Below the pieces are notes generated by a model. That model did not search any database. It saw nothing but the letters and a program-made list of their open reading frames with translations, and was not told the DNA's origin. DNA of 64,000 nucleotides, from NCBI RefSeq assembly GCF_051668705.1, contig NZ_CP196351.1, forward strand, positions 1,488,001 through 1,552,000. The letters are read 5' to 3'. Numbering within the stretch: position 1 is the first letter of the stretch; the number at the start of each line of letters is the position of its first letter. This DNA comes from Alterisphingorhabdus sp051668705. Lineage in GTDB: Bacteria > Pseudomonadota > Alphaproteobacteria > Sphingomonadales > Sphingomonadaceae. A program made the position numbers and the translations under genes. Shown here in pieces: positions 18,165-28,316 of the stretch.

Positions 18165-19721
18165 TTGCGGCATAGGAATGCATTTCACCATATTGGCTTT
18201 GTGCGCCTAGCAATCTACGCGCTGTTAAGCTTTATATCGGGCGCAATCAGTATCTCCTCTGTTCTGGCAGAACCAACCCCAACATCGTCTTGCGTGCGCG
18301 ATGTTGCGGCTCTTGATCCTGCTTTTCACGCAGCGCAAATGGTATTGGCGTCCCGGTCGTCTGTTGCGTTGGACAGGACGTTGATTATGCCTGACGCTGA
18401 ACGCGAGAAATTGCGCGCCCTTCTGGCAGAACGTGACGCCTTGCGCTCTGACCGAAGTTTTGAGAATGCCGGCGAGGCCAGCCAAGCACTTTTTGATAAT
18501 GATGAACGGGTTATCGCGTTGGAACGCCAGATCAATCAGATCGTGCCGGACCTTCTGGAGGCATTATCCCCGCGAACATTGAGCATTAGAGAAATCCAGT
18601 CACAGCTCACATCTGCGCAGCTATTATTGGTTTTTCTTGAGGCGGACCAGCGTAGCTTTGGTTGGGCCATCACACGCGATTGCGTTTCATGGCAGGTTCT
18701 CGAAGCATTTGGCCGGGCGCAATCTGGCCCGTTGGTAACGCAATTGCGCCAAGCGCTGGACCCCGGCGCGGCCCAAGCCAGAGGACGGTCCATCCCAATC
18801 GGGGATCAGCCTACGGTCAATCTCAACGCAGCGCTGGAATGGACGTACACCCATATCATGGCCCCCTTTGAACATGTTATGAAAGGCAAAAGCGAGATAT
18901 TGGTCCATGGCGAGGGAAATTTCCTTGCTGTGCCCTTTGCAGCCTTGCGGCGAGAGGGAGTAGCCGGATATCTTATTGATGACTATAGTTTTGCTTGGCT
19001 GCCGTCATTAAAGACGCTGTCCATAAGTGGTAGCAAGCCAATTCCGGTTGAGAGCCAGACAGCAAAAATTCTTGCAGTTGGCGCGCCTTCGGCCTTTCCA
19101 GAGACCGAAGCCGAGGCGTTATTGCCTTTACCCGGAGCGAAAGAAGAACTGCGCGCATTAAGCAGCCAGCTGGGTGATCGGGCGGTTATCCTGAGTGGCG
19201 GGCAGGCCAATGAGGGGCTTTTCCGCGAGACTTTGTCAGCGGTACAGCCGTCCGTCCTGTTGTTTGCAACGCACGCGCTGGTAGGCCGGCGCGAACATGG
19301 AGAACGAACCGGGCTTGCATTGGCGCCAACCCAAAGCAGCATGGGCACGCCAAGCGAGCGGGATGGGTTGTTAACGCCGACTGAAATTGCTGGCTTACCA
19401 CTTGAGGGCATGTTGGCGATTTTGGCTGGCTGCGAGACTTGGGCAAGCGAAGGCGGTGGGTCAGGAGAAGCGCTAACGGCATTGTCACTGGCCTTTTTCC
19501 AAGCCGGGGCGCGAGACTTGGTGGTTACCCACTGGCGGATAGCGGATGGTTCGGCAGCGCGATGGTCGCAAGCGATGCTGGCTGAGCTTGTAAAACGCCC
19601 GGATAAAGTGGCGGCGGCTGTGCGTGCAGGTCAGCTGGCGCTGCGTAAATATGCTGGTGGACGATATGATGATCCGCGCCATTGGGCCGCATATATTCCT
19701 GTCATCAGCACGGCAAATTAG
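18165..19721 (+). CDS. exported CHAT-domain protease
   Basis: About 518 residues: a signal peptide (IYALLSFISGAISISSVLAE), a helical region of about 200 residues, and a C-terminal CHAT (caspase-like HetF-associated) peptidase domain. The likely catalytic histidine is in LLFATHALVG and the cysteine in AILAGCETWASEG. The domain continues through GEALTALSLAFFQAGARDL to the typical HWAAYIPV end. CHAT proteases cut partner proteins on a signal; the partner here is unknown. GGAGG at 18155-18159 points to the TTG at 18165, and GTG at 18201 is another option. The two-component operon with a caspase-like gene lies directly downstream. Confidence 0.8.
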   Translation: MRHRNAFHHIGFVRLAIYALLSFISGAISISSVLAEPTPTSSCVRDVAALDPAFHAAQMVLASRSSVALDRTLIMPDAEREKLRALLAERDALRSDRSFENAGEASQALFDNDERVIALERQINQIVPDLLEALSPRTLSIREIQSQLTSAQLLLVFLEADQRSFGWAITRDCVSWQVLEAFGRAQSGPLVTQLRQALDPGAAQARGRSIPIGDQPTVNLNAALEWTYTHIMAPFEHVMKGKSEILVHGEGNFLAVPFAALRREGVAGYLIDDYSFAWLPSLKTLSISGSKPIPVESQTAKILAVGAPSAFPETEAEALLPLPGAKEELRALSSQLGDRAVILSGGQANEGLFRETLSAVQPSVLLFATHALVGRREHGERTGLALAPTQSSMGTPSERDGLLTPTEIAGLPLEGMLAILAGCETWASEGGGSGEALTALSLAFFQAGARDLVVTHWRIADGSAARWSQAMLAELVKRPDKVAAAVRAGQLALRKYAGGRYDDPRHWAAYIPVISTAN

Positions 19722-19752
19722 GTCAGAACTGCCCGGATAGCAGGAGAAGCCG

Positions 19753-19777
19753 GTCAGTGACTGTCAGTAACGGTCAG
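19753..19777 (+). promoter_or_regulatory. three GTCAG direct repeats at 10-bp spacing, candidate operator
   Basis: GTCAG occurs at 19753, 19763 and 19773, exactly one helical turn apart, and once more at 19722. The repeat unit is roughly CkGTCAGkrA. Direct repeats with this spacing are what OmpR/PhoB-type winged-helix regulators bind, and the first gene downstream encodes such a regulator, so autoregulation is likely. The same unit recurs at 31008-31022. Confidence 0.55.
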
Positions 19778-19840
19778 GTACAGAGCTTTTGTGTTCACGA
19801 TGTTATGCGATAGACTTTAGCGATGGAAAAGGTGCAAGAC

Positions 19841-20710
19841 ATGGCGCTGCAAAATGCAGCAGATAGGCATGATGACGGCGAAACCGATCTGCTGAACCAG
19901 ATTGCCGAGCGCCTGCGCAAACGGTTCGAAGGCCGGTCCGCCCTTATCGTCGAAGATGAAATCGGCGAGGACATACAAAATGCAATGAGCGAATCGGGCT
20001 TTGCGAATGTCCAGCATGTTCGCACGATCGCTGGCGCCATGGACCTGCTTGTCCGCGAACCCTTTGATGTTATCGTGCTGGATCGCGGCCTTCCTGATGG
20101 CGACGGCATTGCCATAGTCAAAGTGCTGCGCAGCGGCGGGGCTCGAGTACGCAGTGCTGCCAATACGCCCTGTCTTGTCTATTCCATGCTTGATCGCACG
20201 CACGACAAGGTGACGGGTTTGCTTGACGGTGCGAGCGACTATTTGGCCAAGAGCGGAGGGGAAGCAGAGCTGCTTGCCCGGCTTGCTGCGTGCTTGCCCC
20301 GGAATGATGCCCATAGCGGCGCCAGCGAGATGGAAACGGATGTCTTCTCCATCTTTCCTATAGAGGTTGATGAAGCGGCAATGGTGGTCTCACTTAATGG
20401 TGACCTATTGCCATTGACAACCCTGGAGGCGGCCGTCTTCGTGGAAATTTGGCGTGCCGCCGGGCAGCCAGTATCGAAAACCGCATTATGGGAACGCTGC
20501 TGGATGGATCATGCTGGATGGACCCATTTTTCTCCCCGCTGGGAAAATTGCATGGAAAAAGCGATTTCGCGGCTGCGGCTCAAAATCCGCACACATTGTA
20601 CTTTTCTGCCGGCAAGTCATTTGCCACTGATTGTGACATGGCGGGCCACCGGTTTTGCGATGCGCAATCTTGCCGGACTGGCCGATGCGAACATCAGTGC
20701 CACAGGCTGA
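19841..20710 (+). CDS. response regulator, receiver plus winged-helix DNA-binding domain
   Basis: A 289-residue OmpR/PhoB-type regulator. The receiver domain has the acidic pair in ALIVEDE, the phospho-acceptor Asp in VIVLDRGLPDGDG, and the conserved Lys in DYLAKSGG. The C-terminal winged helix runs through LPLTTLEAAVFVEIWRAAGQ to the end. AAAAGG at 19827-19832 supports the ATG at 19841 over the one at 19823. It overlaps the histidine kinase gene, its likely partner. The receiver is preceded by an extra helical N-terminus of about 30 residues. Confidence 0.8.
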   Translation: MALQNAADRHDDGETDLLNQIAERLRKRFEGRSALIVEDEIGEDIQNAMSESGFANVQHVRTIAGAMDLLVREPFDVIVLDRGLPDGDGIAIVKVLRSGGARVRSAANTPCLVYSMLDRTHDKVTGLLDGASDYLAKSGGEAELLARLAACLPRNDAHSGASEMETDVFSIFPIEVDEAAMVVSLNGDLLPLTTLEAAVFVEIWRAAGQPVSKTALWERCWMDHAGWTHFSPRWENCMEKAISRLRLKIRTHCTFLPASHLPLIVTWRATGFAMRNLAGLADANISATG

Positions 20711-22094
20711 GCGCGCAACCCCGGCGCGCCGCGCTCAGTCTTTTCGGCGGTTCTGGCCTTTTGTGCTTATTGCCTGCCTAGCGATTGTGATTATTGGCGC
20801 TATTGCCACATGGTCTGCAGTGGAGAATGCCAAATCGGTTGCCCTTGCACAGGCTCAGCGCGACGCTTTGCAAATGGTGGGATGGATTGGGGAGGTGGAA
20901 CCGAGACTGCGAACAGATGAAAGCCTAGTGCTGGGCGGTTTGATTGCGCTGCGCAATGCAGGAAAGGAAGACTGCCCGATGCTTCCCGACGGACAGATGC
21001 TTATTCGCATCAGCACTTTGGATAACCGTACCGTAGGCACGCCGGGCTGGTCACCCGATCTCTCAAACCCTGATGCGTTTCTGGAAGGTATTGTACCTGC
21101 AAGCGCATGCACTGGCACTGGCACCCATTATATTGGCGTGGTTCAGCAGATCGATCAGGTTACAATTGTTGCCGGGCGCACTTACCGTCCGGTATTGGGT
21201 GGCGTAACCTTTTGGCTTTCTGTAGCCGCTGTGTCGGTTGCGGTGTTATTCGCAATGGCCTTGCTGGCCCTGTATATGCAGCGTCGGCAGCAATATGAAT
21301 TTCAAATGCTCGCCGCGCAGATTGATAAGATGGGCAAAGGCAGTCTTTCACGGCTCAGTGCCACCAGCGCCAACCCCGAAGTCCAAAGCGTTGTCGATCT
21401 GGTTAATCGCTTTGCCGCGCGCATAGCCGTGGTGCATGAGAATATGCGCCGACTTCAGGGTTTTGTGACCCATGACATAGGCAATCCGCTGCTGGTCGCA
21501 GAACGCTTGTTAGAGCGCGATAAGCACGCTTTGGGTGATGGAGGCAAAGGCGCGCTGGAGCAGCTAAGGCTGGCCGACAAAAGGCGGCGTGATGCGCTAG
21601 AACTCATCACTGCCAGCACACAGTCCGATCCTTCTGAACGCGCCATTGTGCGCCCCCGTCAGCGCATCAAAAGTCTTATCGATACGATGTTCACTTACCT
21701 TGCCGAGGATCGCAATCTCAGTTTGCATTTAGAGGGCGATGTTGGCGCGGTTGCTGCCGTGCCTGAACAGTTTGATCGGATGATTGAAAATGTTCTTCTG
21801 AACGCAGTGCAACATGCTGATGAGGGCAGTATGATTGTGATTGCGCTTGTTCCTGAAGGTTCAGAGGCGCTGATCGAGATCCGCAATGCAGGCAAAGGCG
21901 TTTCGGTTGCGATGCTGGAACGGATCTTTGATGAGGGTGTTCGTGATGCCCGGCCCGAAATAGGCCATGGTATCGGACTTGCAATTACGCGGGCTGTCGC
22001 ACAGTCTTGCGAGGGAACAGTGCGTGGGCGTAACACGCAAGATGGCTTTGCTGTAGAGATACGCCTTCCGCACATTGATGGAGATGAGGAATGA
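20685..22094 (+). CDS. membrane sensor histidine kinase
   Basis: About 469 residues. A transmembrane helix (FVLIACLAIVIIGAIATW), a periplasmic sensor of about 115 residues, a second helix (VAAVSVAVLFAMALLALYM), a HAMP-like linker, then the dimerisation helix with the phospho-His in GFVTHDIGNPLL. The ATPase domain has the N box ENVLLNAVQHA and the G2 motif GHGIGLAITRAV. The G1 box reads IRNAGKG with Asn where Asp is usual, so its ATP binding deserves a check. It sits between its response regulator (26-bp overlap) and a TPR gene (ATGA overlap). The start could also be 20655. Confidence 0.8.
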   Translation: MRTSVPQAERATPARRAQSFRRFWPFVLIACLAIVIIGAIATWSAVENAKSVALAQAQRDALQMVGWIGEVEPRLRTDESLVLGGLIALRNAGKEDCPMLPDGQMLIRISTLDNRTVGTPGWSPDLSNPDAFLEGIVPASACTGTGTHYIGVVQQIDQVTIVAGRTYRPVLGGVTFWLSVAAVSVAVLFAMALLALYMQRRQQYEFQMLAAQIDKMGKGSLSRLSATSANPEVQSVVDLVNRFAARIAVVHENMRRLQGFVTHDIGNPLLVAERLLERDKHALGDGGKGALEQLRLADKRRRDALELITASTQSDPSERAIVRPRQRIKSLIDTMFTYLAEDRNLSLHLEGDVGAVAAVPEQFDRMIENVLLNAVQHADEGSMIVIALVPEGSEALIEIRNAGKGVSVAMLERIFDEGVRDARPEIGHGIGLAITRAVAQSCEGTVRGRNTQDGFAVEIRLPHIDGDEE

Positions 22095-23521
22095 AGCAAT
22101 TATCGACAAAGGCAAGCCTGTTGCTCATGATCGCGCTTGCTACTGATCTGGCCGTAATGGCGCCGGCAATTGCGGACGTTGGAACAGCAGACGCAGCACA
22201 CCCTGGGAACTTGGTCTGTGATCGCGCGCCGCTTTCATCAGAAAATCCTGCGCCAACAGGTTACGATAATCAAGACTATGAAAAAGTGATGAAACCCATA
22301 TTCACCGCCTATGCAGCGCAAGGTGAAGCGGTTGCGGACGCCATGCTAACCAAACAGCTTGCGCAATGGGCAGAATTAAAGGGAGCGCAGTCGGTAGAAT
22401 ATGGGCGCACTTTATATGAAATGGGCCGAGTGGACCTGCTGCATGATCGCGACAAGGAAGCCATTGCCCATTTCTCTGACGCACTGGCGATTTATAAGGC
22501 CAATCCGGATACGCCAGCGTGGTTAATCGCGTTGGCTTATGGTGACCGCTCAAGTTCTTATCACGGGCTTTATCAGCTTGCATCAGCTGAAAAGGATGCG
22601 CTGGCCGGTGTTGATATTGTGCAGCGATATCCCGTGCATGTCGATCGCGCCGTTATCAATGCGCATGGATATCTTGCTGCGGTTTATCAGGCGATGCACC
22701 GCAAGACAGAAGCGATAGTGCATTATCGCAAAGCATTATCCTGCGCACTGCTTTCTGATCAGGTTAGCCCGGTATTTGCTGCAAAACATGTGTCCAGCAT
22801 AGCAGATATGATTACGCATGAATCTAATCTTTCTCTAACAAGCATTGCCCTAATTGATGAAACCTTAATGCGTTTGCGCGCATCGAAAGAGCGCACGCCT
22901 CGAGCAGAAATCTCGCTGCTTGCCAGCAAGGCCACGGCGCTTTCAAAGCTGGGGAAAGACGAAGAGGCTCTCGCGACAAGTTTGCGGGCCATCCAAATGT
23001 CTGACGAATGGCTAAGCCTTCTGAAAACGCCGGAGGCTTCAGACATTATCGATAATGCCATTCAACGCCATAATCTTGCGCACACATATTCACAGTTGGG
23101 CCGCCATATCGAAGCGCATGAGCAGTTGGTTAAAATGGCGAATACTCTTGGCACCATACTGCCTGATCACGATCGCGTTCGTATTTTTATGGACCGCCGC
23201 CGCGCGCTCAATCTTATTGCTATTGGCAAGGTAGAAGAAGGCGAGGCCATGCTGGTTGAGCGGTATCGCCAATTTGCTGCGACGGTGCCGCCCACAGAAT
23301 TGCGCTTAATTGCGTGGCAGTCTGATCTGGGCAATCGCGCGCTCGATGCGGGACGCACGCAGGAGGCGCTTGAGTATTTTCAGCTTGCGGCCCAGGGCAT
23401 TGAGGCGCGGATCGCTGAGCGGCGTATTGATACAGTGGTGTCGGAACGCGAATGGGAGGGCCAGCGAGAGGTCTATCTTGGTATTGTAAAAGCATCGGCA
23501 AAGTTAGCCAATGCGTCATAA
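22091..23521 (+). CDS. exported TPR-repeat protein
   Basis: A 476-residue protein with a signal peptide (LLLMIALATDLAVMAPAIAD) and several tetratricopeptide-like helical pairs. Examples are AIAHFSDALAIYKANPDTP, AIVHYRKALSCALLSD, ALATSLRAIQMSDEWL and ALEYFQLAAQGIEARIAER. It is probably a periplasmic scaffold. It starts within the kinase stop codon (ATGA), so it is co-translated with the two-component pair. TPR proteins commonly accompany CHAT and caspase-like proteases as substrates or adaptors; that link is inference here. Confidence 0.7.
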   Translation: MKQLSTKASLLLMIALATDLAVMAPAIADVGTADAAHPGNLVCDRAPLSSENPAPTGYDNQDYEKVMKPIFTAYAAQGEAVADAMLTKQLAQWAELKGAQSVEYGRTLYEMGRVDLLHDRDKEAIAHFSDALAIYKANPDTPAWLIALAYGDRSSSYHGLYQLASAEKDALAGVDIVQRYPVHVDRAVINAHGYLAAVYQAMHRKTEAIVHYRKALSCALLSDQVSPVFAAKHVSSIADMITHESNLSLTSIALIDETLMRLRASKERTPRAEISLLASKATALSKLGKDEEALATSLRAIQMSDEWLSLLKTPEASDIIDNAIQRHNLAHTYSQLGRHIEAHEQLVKMANTLGTILPDHDRVRIFMDRRRALNLIAIGKVEEGEAMLVERYRQFAATVPPTELRLIAWQSDLGNRALDAGRTQEALEYFQLAAQGIEARIAERRIDTVVSEREWEGQREVYLGIVKASAKLANAS

Positions 23522-24167
23522 AATCATTGTCTTGATATTGGCCGGCCTGCTTGGCTGGGCAACCGCCGCTCAACCTGTAGAGAGCAAAAACACGGCATGT
23601 GGCGACACAGCGTGCACATTGGATAGAGCGGTAACCATCCACCGTCTGATACGCCTTGGCCGCGCCGAGGATGATGCCGGGGCGTTGCTGGAAGCGGCGC
23701 GACTGGCGCAGCGTTACGATGTTGCGCTGGCAATGGGTCAGGGCGCGGACAATCTAACAATCACGCCGAGGGAGACTGCGCGCCTCTTGCTGCAGGACGC
23801 GTTGGACATCGCCCGCAAACAAGCGGATATTGCATTGCAACGCCGCATCCGAAACGCTTTGGCCAATGCCGATAAAGGCATTACGCCTTACGCTTTGGTG
23901 CGAATTTTCGATCTGGGGCCAAACGCGCAAATCCGCCTCAACGCGACCGCTGAGGGCGGTGCGCCTGCTATTCTGGGCGCAACCAGCGACGGCGGATTGG
24001 AGATAAAGCTCACAGTTCACAAAGCCGGACAGAGCGCCGCCGCGTGCAAGCGCAGCGGATCGCTCCACCTGCTATGCTCTTTGGATGTAGCGCAAGATAC
24101 GGATCTGGTGATCCAACTGAACAATATCAGCCGATATTCAGGCACCGCTTATGTTGTCAGTAATTAG
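23511..24167 (+). CDS. exported protein of unknown function
   Basis: A 218-residue protein with a signal peptide (IIVLILAGLLGWATAAQP) that I do not recognise. The middle is helical (RETARLLLQDALDIARKQA), and the C-terminal 80 residues look like a beta-rich domain with two cysteines. It overlaps the TPR gene by 11 bases and the caspase-like gene by 17, so it belongs firmly to this operon. It is probably periplasmic. Confidence 0.6.
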   Translation: MRHKIIVLILAGLLGWATAAQPVESKNTACGDTACTLDRAVTIHRLIRLGRAEDDAGALLEAARLAQRYDVALAMGQGADNLTITPRETARLLLQDALDIARKQADIALQRRIRNALANADKGITPYALVRIFDLGPNAQIRLNATAEGGAPAILGATSDGGLEIKLTVHKAGQSAAACKRSGSLHLLCSLDVAQDTDLVIQLNNISRYSGTAYVVSN

Positions 24168-25959
24168 ATCGCTTGCGCAAATCTGGTTGCTGTTTTCAGC
24201 AGCGTTACTGATTGCAGGCAATGATGCGCAGGCCGAAGACCATGCGCTGATTGTTGGTGTATCGCAATATACGGAACCATCTTTGCCAGACCTTGAGGGG
24301 GCGGCGAATGATGCGCGCTTATTTGCCGATCTTGCGCGCAAGCGCGGTATCGCAGAAGCGCGGCTGCGGGTGCTATCACATGCAACAAACACCCCCACGG
24401 CGCAGGCTATTCAAGACGCCTTTGAACAGCTGATCACTGCGGTAAGCGCGGGCGATAAAGTGCTTATCGTGCTGTCAGGCCACGGCATCGCCTATCGTGA
24501 TCGCGGCGCCTTGTCAGAGGATGATGGCCTAACCGAAGCATTTCTGGCCGCTGACGCCCGACAACAGCGCGATACCGGCTTATGGCGCGGCGCGATTGCT
24601 GATGATATGCTGAGCATGTGGCTGAAAGCACTGGCGGCCAAGGGTGCGCAGGTTCTTCTGGTCGCAGATTTCTGTGAAAGCGGCGGCGTGCTGCGTTCTG
24701 GCTCCTATAAAGCAGGGCGCGCGCGGTCCCCGCGCTTGGCAAAGCTCTTATCCTCTCCAACGGGCAGGGAGACAGGGATTTCCGCGCTGCTCGCGTCACC
24801 TCAAGGGCAGGCCGCGCGGCAAGGCTTGGGGCCGCCATGGTTGCCACTTGAACGACAGTCCGCTTATGGTTTGTTGAGCCTCTATACCGCTCTTGCATTA
24901 GAGCAGCCGGGCCTCTTTACAATGGGGGCGGTGGCGGATTGGGTGGCGGCGCGCATGGCGCAGCATTCGGCCAGCCCAGCCGCGATCTTTATCGGCGATC
25001 GCGCGCAGCCTGTTTTTTTGGATTCCGCATCTTTCAAGGCTTCGCACAAGGTTGAAGAAGGGCCGCAGCCGGCCCGCTGGTTAGCGCAGATTGCGCCAAC
25101 AGCCGCGCAGCAGCAATCCCCTGACAGTATTGAGGTGCAGGCTGGTGCTCTTGCTGGCCTGTTTGATGGCGCGCGCGCGCGGCTCATCGATTTTGGTCCG
25201 CAAGGTGCGCATACAATATTGACTGGGCGGATCGCTAAGACGGGCATTCTCTCTGCGCACTTTATAGCTGAAATGCCTGTGTCCGCATACAGCGTGGCCG
25301 ATCCGCGGTGGAGCGATGTCCGGCGCGCCGATGGCAGCCGGGCGCTGGATGGCGGGATTTTTTTTGTTGAGCTGACCGGAGCAGAACCTGCCACTGCCCC
25401 CCATGACCGGCATGATGCAATGCTTGCGGCCGCGCGGTGGGCCAGCCAGATGTCGCTTGCCGGTCTTTTGCTGGAGAGCGCATCCATCGCCCCTCCCCTT
25501 AAAACCACTGCAACGCACCGTTCCGGCAGCCCGATATGCCAACAGCCCGGCACTGCGGCTATCAATGCCGCGCGCCGCCAGCTTCTCCCGATAGAAAATA
25601 CACGCTTTGCCGCGCCCCATTGTTCTGGTCTGGTGCTGCGCGTCACTAACCGCTCTGCCGATGACAGGCTTGTTCAGCTCGCTGCTTTCGGGCCTGACGG
25701 TACGGTGTTGCTATTGCCTGATCCGGGCGCTGATTACCATTTGCTAGCGCCAGGGGAGGCGGTTGAATTTGCCTATCAACTCACCGAATTGGGCGTAGAG
25801 GAGTTTTTTGCACTCAGCATAGATGCCGACTATCCGATGGCAGAGCGACGATTATTGCGAACCATCACTCCCTTACGATCGAGCAGCGGCCCACCGCCGC
25901 GTGTGGCTGCAGCCGGCGGCCTTCAGGCTGTGTCTTTGACGGTCAAAGTCGGCGGATAG
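24151..25959 (+). CDS. exported caspase-like (peptidase C14) protein
   Basis: A 602-residue protein with a signal peptide ending near NDAQAED, then a caspase p20-type domain: ALIVGVSQYTEPSLPDLEGA at the start, the catalytic His in VLIVLSGHGIAYRD, and the catalytic Cys in LLVADFCESGGVLRSG. The C-terminal part (SGLVLRVTNRSADDRLVQLA to DADYPMAE) looks like a DUF4384-type beta domain. Such proteases cleave after basic or acidic residues when activated; the target is unknown. It is last in the operon and overlaps the 3' end of the convergent transporter gene by 37 bp. Confidence 0.8.
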   Translation: MLSVIRSLAQIWLLFSAALLIAGNDAQAEDHALIVGVSQYTEPSLPDLEGAANDARLFADLARKRGIAEARLRVLSHATNTPTAQAIQDAFEQLITAVSAGDKVLIVLSGHGIAYRDRGALSEDDGLTEAFLAADARQQRDTGLWRGAIADDMLSMWLKALAAKGAQVLLVADFCESGGVLRSGSYKAGRARSPRLAKLLSSPTGRETGISALLASPQGQAARQGLGPPWLPLERQSAYGLLSLYTALALEQPGLFTMGAVADWVAARMAQHSASPAAIFIGDRAQPVFLDSASFKASHKVEEGPQPARWLAQIAPTAAQQQSPDSIEVQAGALAGLFDGARARLIDFGPQGAHTILTGRIAKTGILSAHFIAEMPVSAYSVADPRWSDVRRADGSRALDGGIFFVELTGAEPATAPHDRHDAMLAAARWASQMSLAGLLLESASIAPPLKTTATHRSGSPICQQPGTAAINAARRQLLPIENTRFAAPHCSGLVLRVTNRSADDRLVQLAAFGPDGTVLLLPDPGADYHLLAPGEAVEFAYQLTELGVEEFFALSIDADYPMAERRLLRTITPLRSSSGPPPRVAAAGGLQAVSLTVKVGG

Positions 25960-28316
25960 GCTGTCCGCAGCAGCAATGGCGATAGCAACAGGTCGCAAAG
26001 CAAGGCCATGGCCAAGGTAATCGCGATCAGTGCAGATTTCTGTGCACTGAGCAGGAAGTCAGAAAATGCCAGCGTGCCAAAGCCCGCGACCAGTACAAGC
26101 GTTGTGGTCATAAGCACGGGGCCGTTTAGCCGCATCACACCGGCAATAGCTTGTTCCTGATCTCGCCCCTCCGCACGCTCACGGCGGTATTTCAGAAAGA
26201 CATGCAGCGTATCATCCACCACCAGACCTAGCGTTACAGCCACCACGGCGACCAGTGCCAGATTGGCCTCTCCCACTGCCCAGCCCCACCAGCCGAACGC
26301 CAGCACAATGGGCAGTATATTGGGGATCATCGCGACCGCCCCTGATCGCAATGTGCCGGTCGCAAAAGCCATAGCAATAAACACAATTGCCAGTGTCATC
26401 GCCGTACCCAGCGCTAGCCCTTTGAAATTGGCATCCGACAGCTTAGCAAAGGCAAGGCCGATCCCGCCAATGCGAAAATCGCTCTGCGGAAAATGTGATT
26501 GCGCAATAAAATTGGCCCGCTCGGCGAGATTAATCGCAGCACGGTCATCCGCGCTGTCAACATCGGCCTGCCCGATTAAAAAGTCAGTCCTGCCATTATC
26601 GGGCACCGTCATCAGCCCCTGACGGGCCAGCGCGAAGCTGGTGATGGGGCGCACATCTTCGCCTAATTGCTCGGCTGCTTGTGCGGAAAGGGCAAATCGC
26701 TGTGATCCGTCAGGGATAGCCGCCATGGCATTGTGTACGCTGCCTGCAGTTAGCCAGCGTTCTACGCCAGCAATGGTTTGTAATTCTCGGTCAAATGCAG
26801 CATGCTTATTGCGGCGAATATGGCCCGGCTGCTGCTCTTTGCTCTGTCCAGCATTGGCCAGCGATGGTGTGAACAATTCTGCATCATCCTGTTCCAAACG
26901 CTGCGCATACATAAAGCCCTGCAATCCATAATACTGATCTTCAAGCGCCGTCATGGCAAGCGCAAAGCCCGTATCAGGTGCAAACCAGCGTTGCATTCGG
27001 TCGCCCAATTGCAATTGCGCTAGTCCCGGTATTGCGATGGCCAGTGCCAAGACCGTCGCCAGCACAACCCCCTTGCCGCGCCGTAGCGACCATGCCCCCA
27101 AACGCTCGCTAAATGGCGCAAAGCGGGCAGCCAAACCGGGGCGAGAAGGAATCAACCATGCCAATAAGGCGGGCAGGATCATCAGGCTGACAAAAAACGC
27201 GGCGATGGCACCGATGGCGACCGTCATGCCCAGACCACGGATCGCCGCAGAAGCGCTGAACAATAGCGCCAGATAGCCCGCTGCATCTGTTAAACTTGTC
27301 GCCAATATGGGCCAGAAATTGCGGTCGATGCTCTCTACGGCCGCCTGCTGCCGGTCCAGCCCGCTCTGGCGCTTCAATGTGCCGGTGGCAATGAGGTGCA
27401 ATGTGTCCAATGCTGCCAGCGTGGCCACCAGCAAGAGCCCCGATGCCGACAGAATGGTGATGGAAATGCCCAGATAGCCGATCAGCCCCAGAGTTACAGC
27501 CAGCGTTACCGATACCACCAACAGCACGGCCCCAACTGCGGCAATGCTGCGCAGTAACAGCCATGTAATGATGGACACAAGTGTCAGAGCGATGGGCGCA
27601 AGCCATCGGGCATCATCGCGCAGAACGTCCTGCGATGTGCGGGCAAACATTGCAGGGCCAGTAAGTTCCAGCGTATCATCCGCTCGGAACCGGTCCAGAT
27701 CGGCACGGATTTGCACCAGACCCGTTTCTATTTCCGACAGCTGCGCCAGTCTTGCCTTTTCGTCCGCTGACAGCTCCACCACCAAGGTGATTAACGCGCC
27801 AGACCCATCGCGCGCAATCGTGCGCCCGGCAAACAACTCGCTTGAAAGCAGCTCGCCGCGCAAGCGATCAAGATCATTCTGGTCGGTGAGCCGTAAACCC
27901 CCGGCCAGCGTTACCTCACGCCAAGCGGAGGGATCGCTATGTCGGCCGTCCAAAGCCACTGGCTTGCGCTGGTCAAAAAGCGTGCTGGCGGTACGGACAT
28001 GGGGCAGTTCACGCGCTGCGGCGGCAATTATACCGAATTGGATCATTGAGTCCGGTGTAAAAAGCGAGCCATCTGCGGGCCTGTAAATCAGTGCCAGTGT
28101 CTCACCCTGGCCATAGCGGCGCTCTATCAGCCAGTCCGACAAAGCTAGGTCAGCATTGTCTTCGCCCAGAAAGGCGCGGTAATCACTTTGTGATTGAATA
28201 TGGGTCATGCCAGCAGCACATATCAGCGCCAAAACCACGCCTGCGGCAAAAATACTCCATCGCCATTGCATCAGGACGCGGGCCAGCCGCTGTGAGAAGA
28301 TCGGCGCGCGTTTCAT
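25923..28316 (-). CDS. RND/MMPL-family transporter
   Basis: About 797 residues with the two-half RND layout: an N-terminal helix, a periplasmic loop of about 200 residues, then a block of five or six helices (for example LTLVSIITWLLLRSIAAVGA, ILSASGLLLVATLAALDTLH). A second periplasmic loop and a second helix block follow, with VTLGLVVDDTLHVFLKYRRE carrying the conserved acidic pair. MMPL proteins export lipids or other hydrophobic molecules across the inner membrane. The P450 stop and this ATG (28316) form an ATGA overlap, so the transporter may move the P450 product. That is inference. Confidence 0.8.
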   Translation of the reverse strand: MKRAPIFSQRLARVLMQWRWSIFAAGVVLALICAAGMTHIQSQSDYRAFLGEDNADLALSDWLIERRYGQGETLALIYRPADGSLFTPDSMIQFGIIAAAARELPHVRTASTLFDQRKPVALDGRHSDPSAWREVTLAGGLRLTDQNDLDRLRGELLSSELFAGRTIARDGSGALITLVVELSADEKARLAQLSEIETGLVQIRADLDRFRADDTLELTGPAMFARTSQDVLRDDARWLAPIALTLVSIITWLLLRSIAAVGAVLLVVSVTLAVTLGLIGYLGISITILSASGLLLVATLAALDTLHLIATGTLKRQSGLDRQQAAVESIDRNFWPILATSLTDAAGYLALLFSASAAIRGLGMTVAIGAIAAFFVSLMILPALLAWLIPSRPGLAARFAPFSERLGAWSLRRGKGVVLATVLALAIAIPGLAQLQLGDRMQRWFAPDTGFALAMTALEDQYYGLQGFMYAQRLEQDDAELFTPSLANAGQSKEQQPGHIRRNKHAAFDRELQTIAGVERWLTAGSVHNAMAAIPDGSQRFALSAQAAEQLGEDVRPITSFALARQGLMTVPDNGRTDFLIGQADVDSADDRAAINLAERANFIAQSHFPQSDFRIGGIGLAFAKLSDANFKGLALGTAMTLAIVFIAMAFATGTLRSGAVAMIPNILPIVLAFGWWGWAVGEANLALVAVVAVTLGLVVDDTLHVFLKYRRERAEGRDQEQAIAGVMRLNGPVLMTTTLVLVAGFGTLAFSDFLLSAQKSALIAITLAMALLCDLLLSPLLLRTAYPPTLTVKDTA

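Noticed and set aside
24882..25646. 254-codon minus-strand frame opposite the caspase-like gene
   Set aside because: It is the antisense of a GC-rich coding region, composed of Arg/Ser/Ala/Cys runs with no recognisable domain.
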